Source of the DNA: Phoebastria nigripes
Lineage: Eukaryota; Chordata; Aves; Procellariiformes; Diomedeidae
Length of the DNA: 64,000 nt
NCBI GenBank assembly: GCA_035582835.1
Contig: JAYKAV010002319.1
Span: 186,001-250,000, forward strand
Reading direction: 5' to 3'
Shown here: piece by piece, positions 46,293-59,427 of the stretch
Numbering within the stretch: the stretch's first letter is position 1
Layout of the letters: each line of letters starts with the position of its first letter
The notes under the pieces: generated by a model
The model's input: only the letters and a program-made list of their open reading frames with translations
The model's database searches: none
Told to the model about the DNA's origin: nothing
Program-made: the position numbers and the translations under genes

Positions 46293-49116
46293 TTTGTGCA
46301 TTATATCGTCTTTAAATTTTACCCAGTTAGTATAGCAAGATAATTATGCAGTGAAATATAGGTACCACTATAGCGTGCTTGAGAAGAACTAGCTAGTATA
46401 GTGGAACCCTCAACAATCAGTGTTTGAATTCTCTTTTTAAAAATCTGTGCATTTTAATTTTATTTAATAATTGAAAATACTCTTCAGAGTATGGAAAGAA
46501 GAATTGAAGAAACAGTTTATTTTCTGTCCACATGTCTGTGGGTGCTGTTCCCTTGGTAAGTTGAGTCTTTCTTTTAAAGCAGGAACTTCTAACACTTTGA
46601 AAGCAATCAGCTCTTTTAACCATACCAGTTTTCCTACATAATTTCTCTATGTTAGCATGAAACCAAAGCATTTCCAATATGCAAGAGAAAAGTGGAGGGG
46701 GCAGAGTGGAAAGCCAGGCCCAAAGGAGTATGTCTGTGCACCTCCGGAACTCTACCTCTGGCCTACTTTGTAACCACAAGTAAGTCTTACCTAGTTGGTG
46801 CTTTCCATTTAGCCCTTCTGCTTTTTATTTTTATTATTTTGATTCTAAAGGTAGAGACTAGCTGATAAGCGTGTCATCTAGGATACAGTGGGACCAAACA
46901 GCCAGGAATATAAAAACAGGTAAAAAATGAAGAAATGAGATGTCAGTCTCTTCACTGTAGTAATACTATTCAGTATACAGAATCACAAGATTAAAAGATA
47001 TGGAGCCCAATGTACCACTGGTGTCAATTCACTTCTGTATAATGACACTAAAGATAATTTGGCCTTTTATATTTAATCTGATTTGCATAGACAGGCAGCT
47101 TGAATTAGGTGGCTGTGAAAGGAGTGCTATTTCATGCAAATCACTTAACTGTGTATTGGTCTGGTCTGAGTGAGAACAGCTGCCGGCTCTGGCATTTCAG
47201 TAGCACCAGATCATAGATATGAAACATGCTTAATTAGATGTATAACCACTAAAGCCAATGATGAAGCTCATTCAGAGTTGAGGATGTGTAAGAACTTTCA
47301 GAACTGTGAACGTTCTTAATCTTGAGGGGCCCTTATGGATTGTTGTTTTCTGATTCAAAAAAAGTATGTTAAAAGAGCATTTTTAATAAATAGAAATACT
47401 GTATTTTGCAGGTTTGGGGTTTTTTCTTCTTTACATTCTGACTTGCTTGTGGAGAATCTTTTTGAACATAACAAGAATCCAATGCCGCTGTACCTTGGGG
47501 AAAAGAAAAAAAAAAACACACCACTAGTGGCTAGAAAAACAGAGGTCAGTTTGGCCATGTAACAAACAGTTGATTCAACTGTCTGATATTTGAATAGACG
47601 CTTGCTGCACTCTTGATCTGATGGTAGGTCATTCAGANTTTGTATTGTCCTCATTATTGTAGCTTCTTCCTTCTTATTTTGAAACTGCTGCAATATATTC
47701 TATTGGTAGAATCCATTTCTTTCACTGTTAAAATTCTGATGTTTGCTTATCGCTAATAAGCCTTGTTGAATGCATTCTCATCCCAAGCCATTTATTGTGT
47801 ATATATGGAATACCTGCTGGTTTTGTAGCTCGAGGCAGTGCTGGTTTGCAGTTAATCAATCTGCGTTTTTAAATGTTACAATCTAAAGTAATCTTTTTGA
47901 ACAGTCTGCTGTTCAGCACTAAATAGAATGTTTTTACTACATATCCAACACACTTCATAGGATATTTTTACTATGTGTACAATACATTTACTTTCAGTAT
48001 TATTGTTAAATGTTTGTTCTTTGTTATATGCTAAGGTAAATTGAACTCCTATTATCCAATGCTGTTATCGGGTCAGGATCATTAGAAGCTGTAGGAAAAA
48101 GCACAAGATAATTCTCCAGGTGTTTTTATTAAACCTGCTAACTTGCTGAGGAAATAATGACCATTGGCAGAGCTGTAGGTAAAGAGGGCAGGAATTTTAT
48201 TAAATATTTATAAACCCTCTCCCCTTCCTGTGTGCACAAATGGGAAGTGAGCAGTCCAAAGAAACTTACTCAAAACAGGTCTTTCCTCCCTGTTCCCATC
48301 CTTTCTCACGCAGCCTTCTTCCTACTGTTGTTACAAGAGCTTATCCTTCTGCAGATGTTAGATAACATAATTTTGTTTGAGTTTATTCATTTTGTCTGTG
48401 TGCATCTCTTACATGTTCTTTTATTGCTTTTATTTTTTTAAATTTTCCCGGAAATAGGGTTGTATTACTTTAAAATACACTGTGAGCCCTCTAGTGGTAC
48501 TTTCTACCTTTGCTTTAGGCTGTGGTAACCTTTTTCTTTCCAGCTGTGCTTGCTTGAGCCGAAGGAGTCAGAATAACGTCTGTTTAAACTACTTTAATCT
48601 TCCTGATTTTTTTTTTTTATTTATTTAATGTGAGAAGGAATACTTGCATTCACTCGTATACCTGGGAGTTTGGCACCTCTGGTAGTGAACTCACATCCTT
48701 GATAGCCAGGGCTGGTTATAGCCACAGTGTAGACATAAGCATTTACTGTGGAGTCCCCGCTGCACCTGGTGACGTTGTGGGGACGCTCTGGACACTTTGA
48801 GCCTCCATCCAGCTGTTTTTAACATTGGCAGCATGGTACAGGTCAGATCCAAGCACTGACTAGGATGTACTTTTATCTATGCGGAGACCAGCTGCAGAAA
48901 CGTTTACTCTGCTAATCCATTTTTCTAGTTACTACATCTGCTCTGTGTGTGTGTAATACGACTGCGCTACCGAGCGCCATCGGGTGACGCAAAGCTGCTC
49001 TAAAACATGAAGGTGCCGAGCAGGAGCACTCTGAAGTTGCGGAGTGAACAAGCGAGTGAAGCACCGGGGCAGTAGAGAGCTGATTTCTTCTAGTACTGGC
49101 TACTCGGTTTTTCCGT

Positions 49117-49124
49117 TATAAAAG
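49117..49124 (+). promoter_or_regulatory. TATA-like box upstream of CIB2
   Basis: TATAAAAG lies about 310 bases before the CIB2 ATG. Transcription would start near 49147. The patch upstream (48955-49080) is locally richer in CpG than the surroundings and contains a TGACGCAA element near 48986. An unspliced leader of about 280 bases would result. Confidence 0.35.
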
Positions 49125-49387
49125 CTCTGTATGCCTCTTAGAAAAGCATCTGGAAGAGGGGGAGAATGGCATCACTGTTTTTGGGTGACACCTGCCTGTG
49201 ATTTTTAACGCTTTCCTTCCTGGCACACTCAAGTCAAGCCTTGGCAAAGATTTCCCAATACTGCGTCCTCCTCATTGGACAGGTATCATCAAAACCAGTT
49301 CAATGCGGGCTTTGGGATTTTTTCAGCACATTCACGGAGTATACATGCTCTAAATGCCTACAATACAGAGGAATCCAGCTACTTCTA

Positions 49388-49426
49388 ATGGGATGCATTT
49401 GCATAGAGGAAGAATTCCTCATTTAA
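49388..49426 (+). other. Short upstream ORF before CIB2
   Basis: ATG at 49388 and TAA at 49424-49426 make a 12-codon frame (MGCICIEEEFLI) ending one base before the CIB2 ATG at 49428. A second upstream ATG at 49393 is out of frame and overlaps the CIB2 start. Confidence 0.5.
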
Positions 49427-49427
49427 G

Positions 49428-49478
49428 ATGGGTAATAAGCAAACGATATTTACTGATGAACAGCTAGATGCCTACCAG
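49428..49478 (+). CDS. CIB2: CIB2 coding exon 1
   Basis: ATG in the context taagATGG, 17 codons ending YQ, donor GTAAGA at 49479. If the leader is spliced, tgggattttttcag offers an acceptor at 49326. Confidence 0.93.
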
Positions 49479-52400
49479 GTAAGATATCTTAGTTTGCATT
49501 AGGGGAAGGAAAGGAGTAATCTTAATATGTTTGTGGGTTTTTTTTTTGTTTTGGGGAATGTTTTTTCCAAATATAAATGAAAACTTCATTTATAGCCTGC
49601 ATGCATATGTTTTACTGTTCTTTCCCAGCAATTGTAATAGTATTGTAAGGATGGGTTGTTGAACATACTTAGTTTAATTCCCTTCTCTGTATACAAGGAA
49701 AGGAGTCAAATCCTCAATGTCTGGACTAGGAAGCAGGATCAAGATGGTGACTAGCTTGACAATGGGAGTTTTTAGTAGAATCTTTCTATTGAGTGTTTTG
49801 TAAAGAAGAAAGTGTAGCAATAACATCATTTTCTTTCCTTGATACCTTTGCTGTCAATAGAGGGGGGAAAGAAAAAGGTCTTATCTAATTTCACTTCTCC
49901 TGAGGATAAGTCATAGAAATATGCTTAGGGTAATTCCAGAATAGGTATCCTTATACTTGCATCCACTCCTGGATGGCAGTTTCTTACATTGACAGAAGTA
50001 GTATGCATTTTATGTCCGGGGATAGCTTATATTTACCTCACATTGCATCAACTGAATTTTTAATAGGGTAAAAAAAAAATAATTCCCAGTTTTCAGTCAT
50101 GTTTCAGCACACTGCAAATCTTACTGAAATGGATTGCGGGAAGCTATCTGCACAGTGGGCGTCTTGAACAAGTTTCTGAAAATACAGTGAGGCAATATAT
50201 CAAATAGAAGTGTGCTGAAGAAGGAGGCAGCTGACTGCTTATTATGAGATGCAGACAGGGCTGGCTGCATTGCTCTGTTCTCTTACATGAAGTGATAAAC
50301 ATAGACAGAATTAACAGCACAGGAAATTAACATTTAATTTATCTTGTGATAACCAAGGGACAGATCCAGTGCACACAAAAGTAAATAACTTTCTTTTTAC
50401 ATTCAGGATTTTTGACTCAAGCTCTTGAAGTAGAAACTATGATTTTAAATACTAATTTTCTTTGGGGTTACTGCTAACATGGACTTTTCACAGGTGTAGA
50501 TATTTAGCCACAGAGAGTCAGGTTAGGGATATATTCTTTAAAATGCTTTAAAATGTTATCCCATGCTGAAAATAAGGCATAAATTAAATGCTCTTACTGA
50601 ATTCCTAGCCTTTTCCTTGTCATTGTAGGAAATATGAAAATGGAGCTTCTTTAATTTCCACTTTGTCACACATCTCACCCTCACCAGTAGTCTGTCACTG
50701 TAATATATTAGTCTAAGTTAGTGGTCTTAGACTTAGTAGTCTAAGATCCAAAAAGGCTTTTTTACATCCCTGCTGAATAGGCAAGAGGGAAATCAAAGAT
50801 CTGTGAAACACCAGTGTCTGTCTTCCTACTACCAATAAAAGTGAACACAGAACAGAGACAACTGCAGTGAAACAAAACAAAATCCAAATGAAATTAATGT
50901 TATCTTCTTGACATAAACTGGTAAATGCAAGAGCTGAAATGTCATCCCTAATTCACTACTCTTCATGTAGAAATTGCCTTTCTCTAATGGCTTTTGCAGC
51001 CCCCGCCTTGCATAATGCTGGGTAATTGATCTCAAAGCCTGGCAGTAGTTAGGCCCAGTGGATTGAGTCAGCCTATGGGATTTCTGTTACAGGCGGACTT
51101 GCAGTTCATTAGTATAGTGCTAGATAATTTTTGACTAGTAATAGCACTTGTTATATATGGTAAGTACAATAAAATAACAAGTTTCAGGACAATAACTAAC
51201 CTCCAGAATTGGTCAGGAAGGAATATTAGCCTCATGCTGTGAACAGTCGGATAAAGTCCTTATTTTGATGGTGATTTGCCTCTGATCCATTAGTTATTGC
51301 ATACCTCTTGGATCTTTTAAACATAGAAATCCTGGGGTTACTGCTGTAGCCATCCACACAGAGAGCTCTTGCCTTTCCACTGCATTCTGGGGGAGTATGC
51401 AGTTGCTGTAATACAAACAGAGCTGTTTGACTTGGAGTTTGCCATCTTATCTGCCTCTTTCTCATTTGTGGAATTCCTTCAGAACAGAAAAGGGGAGAAT
51501 GAGGTAATGGTTCCATAATTTTTTAAATGCAGGCTTTTCATTTCTTGAAACAGCAGTTGGGTTGCCAGGTCATCTGAACACTGGGCCAAAGTAAAACACT
51601 GTGTACCGGGGTCCACTTTGCAACAGTCTGTTGTGCACATCTGTACCCCAATGTACAGCCAGGCATCTACGTATAAATTGCTTTTAAAATGGATCATTGA
51701 TTAATCCTTTTTTTTTCCCAAAGGAGAACTAGGCAACTTCTTGTGGATTTGTATGTCTATGAGTTGGTACTGTACTCCTTACAATAATACCCAGGGTTAC
51801 AGAGTCCATAGTATCAGTATGGCAGAAGCAAAAGAGTCAACTTAATCCTTTTTGTAAAATAGATATTTTTTTTTTAATTCCCCACAGTTTCTATTAGAAG
51901 ACTGTTCAAAACCTCACTCCCCTCATGGTAGACTTATAATTTCTTTATTTGAATATATTTCTGGCCATTGTATTATGTGGTTGTAACTTCCATCATTTTT
52001 GTCTTTAACACAAATTGCTCTGAGCTTATAGCACCTGAATGCTACTTTAGTAGTGAAATCTTTTTTTTTTTTTAATGCATTATGTTTTAAGCGCTTGTTC
52101 CATAGGAGACACTATGAGATGGAAAAGTGAGAAGTTAATGTGCTTAAAGTATGGTAAAACCGTATGTAAGTGGCTTTAGTTTTCAGGAATAAAGATTAAG
52201 CTGCAGAAAAATCACCTGCTTGAAGAGCTAGCATACATCAATCTCAGATCATTAATATGATATTAATGAAATAAAATAACCTTATTTGATTTGCCTAAAA
52301 CTTTCTGAAATGCCCATGTATAAACTTTTTTTGCTTATAAACTATCATATTGAAGAGTCACTTTTTAGCAGAACCTTTACATTTACATGAAATTGTAAAT

Positions 52401-55400
52401 CTGGTTACCCACAAGATGATCTCAATGTTTTTAATAGATGAGTGTTTTAAATACTCTTCAGTAAGACTGGTGATGGGTGGCCAGCTGAAACTGTAAAAGA
52501 GATGCATAATAGGACTTGATAGTATTAAACCTCTCATAGCTTTTTTTTTTTTAAATTCAAAATAGTTAGAGGCAAGATATCTAAAGAAAGACTGGAAAGC
52601 TGCAAATCTCCTAACACCTTGTCATATCACCTGTTATTAAGATAGTGTTTTAGTTGGCAGCTCTTTAAATTTTCATAAGCTTAGTGAAATGTTTTGGCAA
52701 TTAGGCTTTTGCAAACATTCGTTTCCTCATTGAGATTCACCTCATTTAAAAAGTTAGCCTTGTAAGAAAATGAATTCTACTGGGGATTTCTGCTTCTTAT
52801 GCCCTTAGAGTACTTGACTGTTTTGGGGTTTTTTTGTGGGTTTCTTTTTGTTTGGTTGGTTTTTTTGTTTGTTTGTTTTTTGTTTTGTTTTTTTACATAA
52901 AATGCAAAATCTAACCAAGGTCTGGTTAGGGAAAAGGTAAGTATTAATCAGCAAGAAAGATGTATTTCATTGCAATCAAAGAACATTTTAAAATTAAGCT
53001 TATAAAAGTTGTCTACAGATTTTGGAGGTCAAGTCTCATAATGAGAAAAGAAAATGAATGGGAATTTTAGGGGGTTTTTGAGTGATGCTATATAAAGATG
53101 CTTGGAGCAATAGAAAATAAAGGTATACAATAAAGCAACATCAGAGCCGATTATTGGCCTCAGTGCACTGCATTTGTCACTGAGAAACAATTATATTGAC
53201 TAGGAAATGCATAGAAGCTGTGCTTGGTGTATGGACAAACTACTCCAATCAATCTCATTGCCTTTTCTGGGGTTACTCGAATAAGTGGTCTTGAGTTTGA
53301 TACAAATTTGATTCTAATTTTTTTCTTAATAGACAGAACCTAGAGAATATAGGGCACAAATATTTTATATCATATATTACTGTTTTTATTGCAAGCTGTT
53401 TCTTTTTGTATTTGTTCATTAATGGGATTATTTACTCTACATTATTTAATNCAGCCTCAAAACAAACTGATCTTTATCATGGCTGTGTTTTAGGCAATAT
53501 TGCAATAAAAGATAGTAATATGAAATGATGACTTGCTTCTTTTACACAAGAATTTGTTTATTACAGAGTTTATTATAACTTTTTTCCTTTTATTAAAATT
53601 CTAGTCAAAGTGGGATTCAACTATATTTCATGAGAATTATGCAAAACCAGATGAAACAGGTTGTGTTATGATCTGTCGAGAAATACCATTTATAAAGTGA
53701 AACTAGGTCATCAAGCTATCTTTTGATTTTAAAAAGCTATGCTTGACTTAATCAGGATCTCTGATGAAAATGAACCCTTTGCAAGAATACAAAAAGTGTA
53801 TTCATCACAGGTTCTCCAGGATCTTCTGTAAAAAGTACTTTTCAGTTTGATAGAGTACTGCTGTTAATGTGCAAATTTTAAGTAGCATAATAATGGAACA
53901 AGGTTTTTGTGAAATTATCCTTTAGTCAGATTCTGGTTTCATGTTACCATTTGGTGCATATATAGATTGAGCAAAATGACATTTGTTGACAGTTTTTCTT
54001 CCTCAGTCCTTGCTAATGTCTAACTGTTTTTACTCCTGTGTTGTAGTATAAATATATGAACTGGTTCTTATAGCTGCAGATTTTTCCTCCTGAAACTCAG
54101 TGGGTGTTTTAGTTGTTCTGGCTGTAGTTCTAAAATATATATGATTATAAATAAAGATAGGCTGGATGTCAAAATCTCCATTGACGTTCTGATACAGCCA
54201 GCATTTTTTAAGATAAAAGTCCATCTACCAATACTATTTTTAGTGCAGATACTAACTCTGACAGGATTTTTTTAGTGTTTAAATCTGGATTCGCTAAAGT
54301 ACTTGCACAGTTAAGCAACTTAAAGACTGGTGCTAGTCTTATTGACTTCCAGTAACTCTTTATATATTTACAGTGATGAAAATACATAACTATCTTGCTG
54401 ACTCAGTCTTGTACAACTCTATACCGGTCTTAGTTGTATGGCAACTAAAAGTATTGCATTTGTAAAATGTTACCAGAATAGAGTTAATAATAGATCTTAT
54501 ATGAAAGTTCATTTGCTTCTATCCAGCACCTTTTTGATTACTTCATAGGATGATGTTTTTATGGTGTTTTGATTAAATATTCTTACACACATTGTGTGCT
54601 TTTGGCAGAGTACAAAACATCATTTGTGATTTTAAAAATGAAACCTCTGAAATAATTTGTTTGAAATATTAACATTTAAAATGTTGCAGCATTCAGTACT
54701 TCTCATTTATTAAAAGCTGGTCAGTAAGATAGCTATGTGGATCTAATCTGTCTTGCCTTGAGGATATTGTCAAAATTCCTGTTAGTCATTGGTTTACTTT
54801 ATCTGTGGCTTGCTGGCTTTTGTTTGAGACTGCCTTTCTAATTTGGAGTGGTTTTGTATTGCTAAGACTGTTTTATATTACTTCCTTATTTATAAAACTT
54901 TCCAGTGGAGCTGTTGCAGGATCAGAATAAACCTGCCCTTAGGAAACTATACATATAAAAGGCAGAATTATATATGTATTGTCTTAGAGGAGAAATATGC
55001 ATTTAATGGGTTTAAGAAATGTTATTTCACGGTAGCTTTGCATACTTGAGCATTGCTATTCTTTCATTCTGTTGTTCCTTTCTCCAGTTTTTCTTCTCTT
55101 CTTTTCTGTAGAGAAGTGTTTTGCTTATCTATGTGAAATTAGTTTTATTTGAAAACTGTGCTTTATGCATAATGATATTTGCTTCTAAAAGTGGTAAGTG
55201 ATAATCTTTCCTTCAGTGGACTCTGCTGTCATTCATAAACTGCATGCTGTGCTCTGGTATTGGCAGTAGATCCAATATAACAAATTACATGTGGTCTGAT
55301 TCTGGAGCCATACCTCATGTTATGCTGTGTATGCACACTTTACATAAAGTTAAGTATCAGCATTCTCAGCACGGTTATCTCTCTTCCTATTTTTCGTTCA

Positions 55401-56659
55401 AATCCCTGTAGAACTAACCATAAAGCAGAACTGCTCTAGGAGTTTGCAGTAAAGTCTTACAGACTAGTGGAAAAGGTAGTGGACCACTGTGTTTCAGTCT
55501 GTTCCCATTTTGTCCTAAACCTGCATTCACCTGACATAAGAAATCAAAGAACAAAACTCTAACAGCCTGTACATTCTGCTCTTTTATAAAGTAAATTTTC
55601 AGAGCAGAGACCATTAACCCTACTTTACAAGCAATGTTGAGTGACTTGCAGGAAGTCACACTACCAGCCAAGAGCAAAGCCACCCATGGAACCTAAATAC
55701 ACCAGCTATCTGACTCTTTTCTCTGCAAAATATTTTAAGAACCAGTTAAGCCACCTAAATGCCAAATTGAGAACCTAGTCCCATTATACAAGCTAATGAT
55801 CTCATTGCAATTATTGGGAAATTTTCTTTGCTTTATTTTATTCACTTTGNTAGACATAAGGAAGTTAAGTGGATAATTGCAGATTTGTTTAAGTGGTATC
55901 TCACCTCCAAAAAAACAGCAGTGATCCTTTGTCAGACTTCTAATTAACTTGATTATTAAGGGCACAAGGACAGACCGAATGGGACAGTTGATCTTGGAAA
56001 AGGAGCATGTATTTTCTCAGGGGCTGGAGTAGGTGACCTTTCAAGGCAAAGCCTCTATTCTAAATAACCTAAAACCCACAAGGGGGCCTCCTGTTAGCAG
56101 AAGTTTTTCAGGCCATGGCATAGCATTAGAAATAAAAGCAACAATTCTCAGGATAAATTCTTACCAGAAATCTTGAATTGATAAGAATTATGAAAACTCT
56201 GGTAACATTTATTTGTTCAGTATTTAGTTAGTGCTTTTCTAGCAGGAATCTCAGTGGCTTTAGTGTCCAGACAGAATAGACAGGTTGCTTTTTAAGTTCA
56301 TAATAAACTCAAATACAGTTCACATAATAGCAAATGTGTTCCATGATATTTCTGGCTTGAAGAAAGATGAATGCCATCATATACATAAAGGACAAACGCT
56401 TTCCAGGACCCCCTTCACCTTTCCTTATGAGGGAGTTAACATGTTGGTTTACTATTTATTGTCCACCATTGTGTATTTTCTGTATGACTGAAGGAGCCAG
56501 AAGAAAATGGGATGATTCACCTCCGTGTTTCTTTGGCCAAAAGTCTTTAATTAAATTGGAATTAAATTGCTGGCGCTCCAGCAACTATAAAATGTAATTA
56601 TGTTATTTAGACCCTTGTTCCATTGTGACTTTAATCCAACTTAGGGCTGTGCTTTCAGG

Positions 56660-56690
<31 letters not shown>

Positions 56691-59427
56691 GTCCTGCATC
56701 TCTTCCCTGCCATCAATAGATACTTGTTTTAGCTTCATCTCTTGTACCAGCACTACCAACGCTATATTCTAAGCCACTAAAAGGAAATGATCCAAGCTGG
56801 AAGTGAATCCATTTTTGCTAGGTTAGTTTCCAAACATGTTAGTTCCTTCCTTCAGAGTTCTCTGATGCAGTTATACTACTCATCAGTGTGAAGTCTCCGC
56901 ATAAAGGAAAAGGCAGAAATAAGAAGCTGAGAGAAGCAAGAAAGATGGCTGGAGTTCCCTTTCAGGGATAGCTTGGAGCCATGACTTTTACATTTGCCAT
57001 TTGAGACCAGACAGGCTTCTTAATGGTAAAGCATTTCTTAAGTGGTGTGTATGATCTTGCTGTGGATCAAAAGTATAGGCTAGGTCACAATTTGTGGTGG
57101 TCTGACCCTGAGTATCTTTAAGATCTCTGCAAGTGGTCTGTGAAACCACTGTAAATTTTTTTGGCACCCCTCATCCCTGACACACAATTCCATGTAATTG
57201 GCAGGCATAATTGGAATACTGGAGTCAGTAACAGTGGTCAGGCAGATACTTGCAACTACTTTTGTTATAAAGGTTTTCAATATCAATGTTTTTTAGATTG
57301 TATTAGTAAAAATTTTGTTTTATTAAAAAAATTTAATCAATTAAAAAATTGATTGGAAAAAAAAAGGCAGACAATAGTGTTTGTTGTCAAAGACGTGAGG
57401 TGACTCAGATTAAAAAAAAAAAAAAATTATGTGGACCTTCAGCGAAAAAGGTTTATGATCTGACCTCTTAATGTGTCTTCCAATGGTGTTTTTGTATGAT
57501 TTCTGGAAGGTAAAGGGTAACTTTTCTTTTTCATCTTTATCTCCATTTGCATATCAATTCCCTGTCAGCTTTCTAGTTAAGTAACAGTGTCTGCTGTTTT
57601 CTCAAGCCTGTATAATTATGGGATGGTTGCTGCTGAGGGCATTACAATTATTTGTGAGATTGCACCTGCCTTTCGTTAGTAAATGAATCATCCTTAAGTG
57701 ACAGTTTGATGTTAAGTGTTGAATGTGCTGGAATTAATGAAGACTTAACCAGCTGGCTCCTATTTCACTTTGTGCAGTTCCAGACAATGTGACATCAGTG
57801 TCAGCAGCTCACAAGGTGCTTCCTATTGTGCCTTGTAACGCTATTCTGCTACACAATACACTAAAGGAAGAGCTGCTTCTCCTGCTACTTTATATGGAGG
57901 AGAGCAAGCAAACTCAATAATTGATACCATGCAGGACTGATAGCATACCTGGATACCTGAGACAAGCTGTTTGACTGCTTCAGCTAGCTGTGATCATTTG
58001 CTTTTCCCTTCCTTGGAAGAAGCAGGCATTTAGCCAGGATGATTCTTAGCTTAGGAAAGAAATGCTTTTTCACTAGTTGACTGAAGAGCAGGACTGGGGG
58101 AGTCATACTAGTTGTACATACTCTGAAGTATGACTTACCAACTCTGATGTTGTTATCTTGTCACTAGCTGATTTAAAAATATGATATATTTTAAATATGT
58201 TTACATTAAAGAAGGAAAACCACTAAGAGCTGAATTCTTAGGCAAATGCCTTGCTGTGTCAAATGGGCCTGTGAGAGAGGTGGATAATCAGGAAGAATTT
58301 TGTGGTTTGGTTGTTGTTCCCTATATATACACCCTCATCAGCCACTAGCTCTAAGACAAGAAGATGCATATTCTCTGAATTAATGACCTGAACAGTGTTC
58401 TAAACTGATTATCCAATATTTCACTGCCACTAGTGTTCCTAGTTTTGGATGCAGGGCAGAATTTGCCCTAAATATATATTAGATAAGACAGTGGGGATTA
58501 NGGGATATTTCTGTTAATGAGATGGGACTGATTGTTCCTCACAGCACCTGAAAATATAACTTGTTTTGTGACTGATGTACAAATACATGAAATGCAAACT
58601 ATTTCACTGCTCATATTATGGTTCTTTTGTGAAGTGTATGAATTCTTCTAGCAAAACGCAGATGTTCATGAAGAGTGAATTAAACCAGTGTAAATGCAGT
58701 CCCACCACAGAGCCATTCAGAATGCAAGCAAATGCTTGTAAGCTCTTCTTTCATGTTCAGCCAGCTCTGCTTTGCATTCTAGTAAGTTATTTCAAATTCT
58801 GTGATACCACAGGGAAAGCTGAATAGTTTGCCTGCTGTTTGGAGCAGGGGCTGTCCTTTCATCCATGTTCCTAACATATGGGAGTTTGCAGCCTTTGCCG
58901 AAGTGACCACAGTGCGAAGTAATTGTTAGCAAAAAGAGTTAATAACTAATAAATAAGTACATGACTCTTATTATTAAATCAGTTGTCTCTAATAGAGGAA
59001 TATTCTAAGACAGAAGATAGTTTTCTTCATCTATTTGTTATTTATAGCTTTCTAGATGCAGTTATTGAATGTTTTTGGCCTATACCTTACTTTTTTGATT
59101 TAATTTTGTTTCTGGTCTGGTCATTCCACAGTGGAGAAATATTTCAGCAAGCTGGTTTTTTTTCTCCTTAAGTTTCACATTAACTATTTTTTTTACTGAT
59201 AGCCCTGTCCTTAGGATATTTCAGTTATTTTATAGTGTATATTGCTTTCTGAGTCAAAAGCAGATGATACACAAATGGCATCTTTAATCTTTTTCTGCCA
59301 GATCTGAGTTTCCTTCCAAAAGGTTGAAAAATAATACTTNGCAGTTGTTTTCAAATTTCTATAGTACAATAACACATTTTGTTTTTTAACAGGATTGCAC
59401 GTTCTTCACTCGGAAAGAAATCCTTCG
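49428..59427 (+). CDS. CIB2: CIB2, calcium- and integrin-binding family member 2 (first two coding exons; partial)
   Basis: CIB2 is a small EF-hand protein that works with the TMC1/TMC2 mechanotransduction channel of hair cells and is needed for hearing; it also binds integrin tails. Coding exon 1 (49428-49478) encodes MGNKQTIFTDEQLDAYQ; exon 2 (59393-59427) encodes DCTFFTRKEIL and two bases of the next codon. Human CIB2 begins MGNKQTIFTEEQLDNYQ, differing at two positions. Gly2 followed by NKQT fits an N-myristoylation signal. The start has A at -3 and G at +4. A 9.9 kb intron separates the exons. About 159 more residues, including all EF-hands, lie beyond the right edge (human is 187 residues as I recall). 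Orientation and position next to IDH3A agree with the syntenic CIB2 rather than its paralogues. Confidence 0.92.
52828..52900 (+). repeat. G/T-rich low-complexity tract
   Basis: Runs of T broken by G (tttgtttgtttgttttttg) in CIB2 intron 1. Similar tracts lie at 6931-6962, 10224-10265 and 29531-29655. Confidence 0.75.
56660..56685 (+). repeat. A26 homopolymer
   Basis: Twenty-six consecutive A in CIB2 intron 1. No retroposed sequence was recognised upstream of it. Confidence 0.9.
59393..59427 (+). CDS. CIB2: CIB2 coding exon 2 (35 nt)
   Basis: Acceptor ttttttaacag, donor GTAAGT. It encodes DCTFFTRKEIL plus CG of the next codon, in phase with exon 1. Human reads DCTFFNKKDILK here. Confidence 0.9.

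Larger units (their letters stand above)
42001..49427. other. IDH3A-CIB2 intergenic region
   Basis: The two genes diverge here, with start codons 7.43 kb apart. The first 560 bases belong to the CpG island. The rest is AT-rich with no convincing gene; a 102-codon frame at 42498-42806 is an accident of the island edge. The stretch holds a 61-base tandem duplication (46174-46292), and near the right end a mildly GC-rich patch (48955-49080) and a TATA-like box (49117-49124). Confidence 0.75.
49479..59392 (+). other. CIB2 intron 1
   Basis: A 9.9 kb AT-rich intron. It contains a G/T-rich tract (52828-52900), an A26 run (56660-56685), an A-rich run near 57413-57426, and a small direct/inverted repeat (50709-50745). 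No coding exon, CR1 or RNA gene was recognised. Confidence 0.75.

Noticed and set aside
46417..46779. 120-codon minus-strand frame between IDH3A and CIB2
   Set aside because: It has no family resemblance, and nothing nearby suggests a promoter or exon structure.
57335..57354. Short palindrome aatcaatt/aattgatt in CIB2 intron 1
   Set aside because: Eight-base AT-only arms in very AT-rich DNA are expected by chance.
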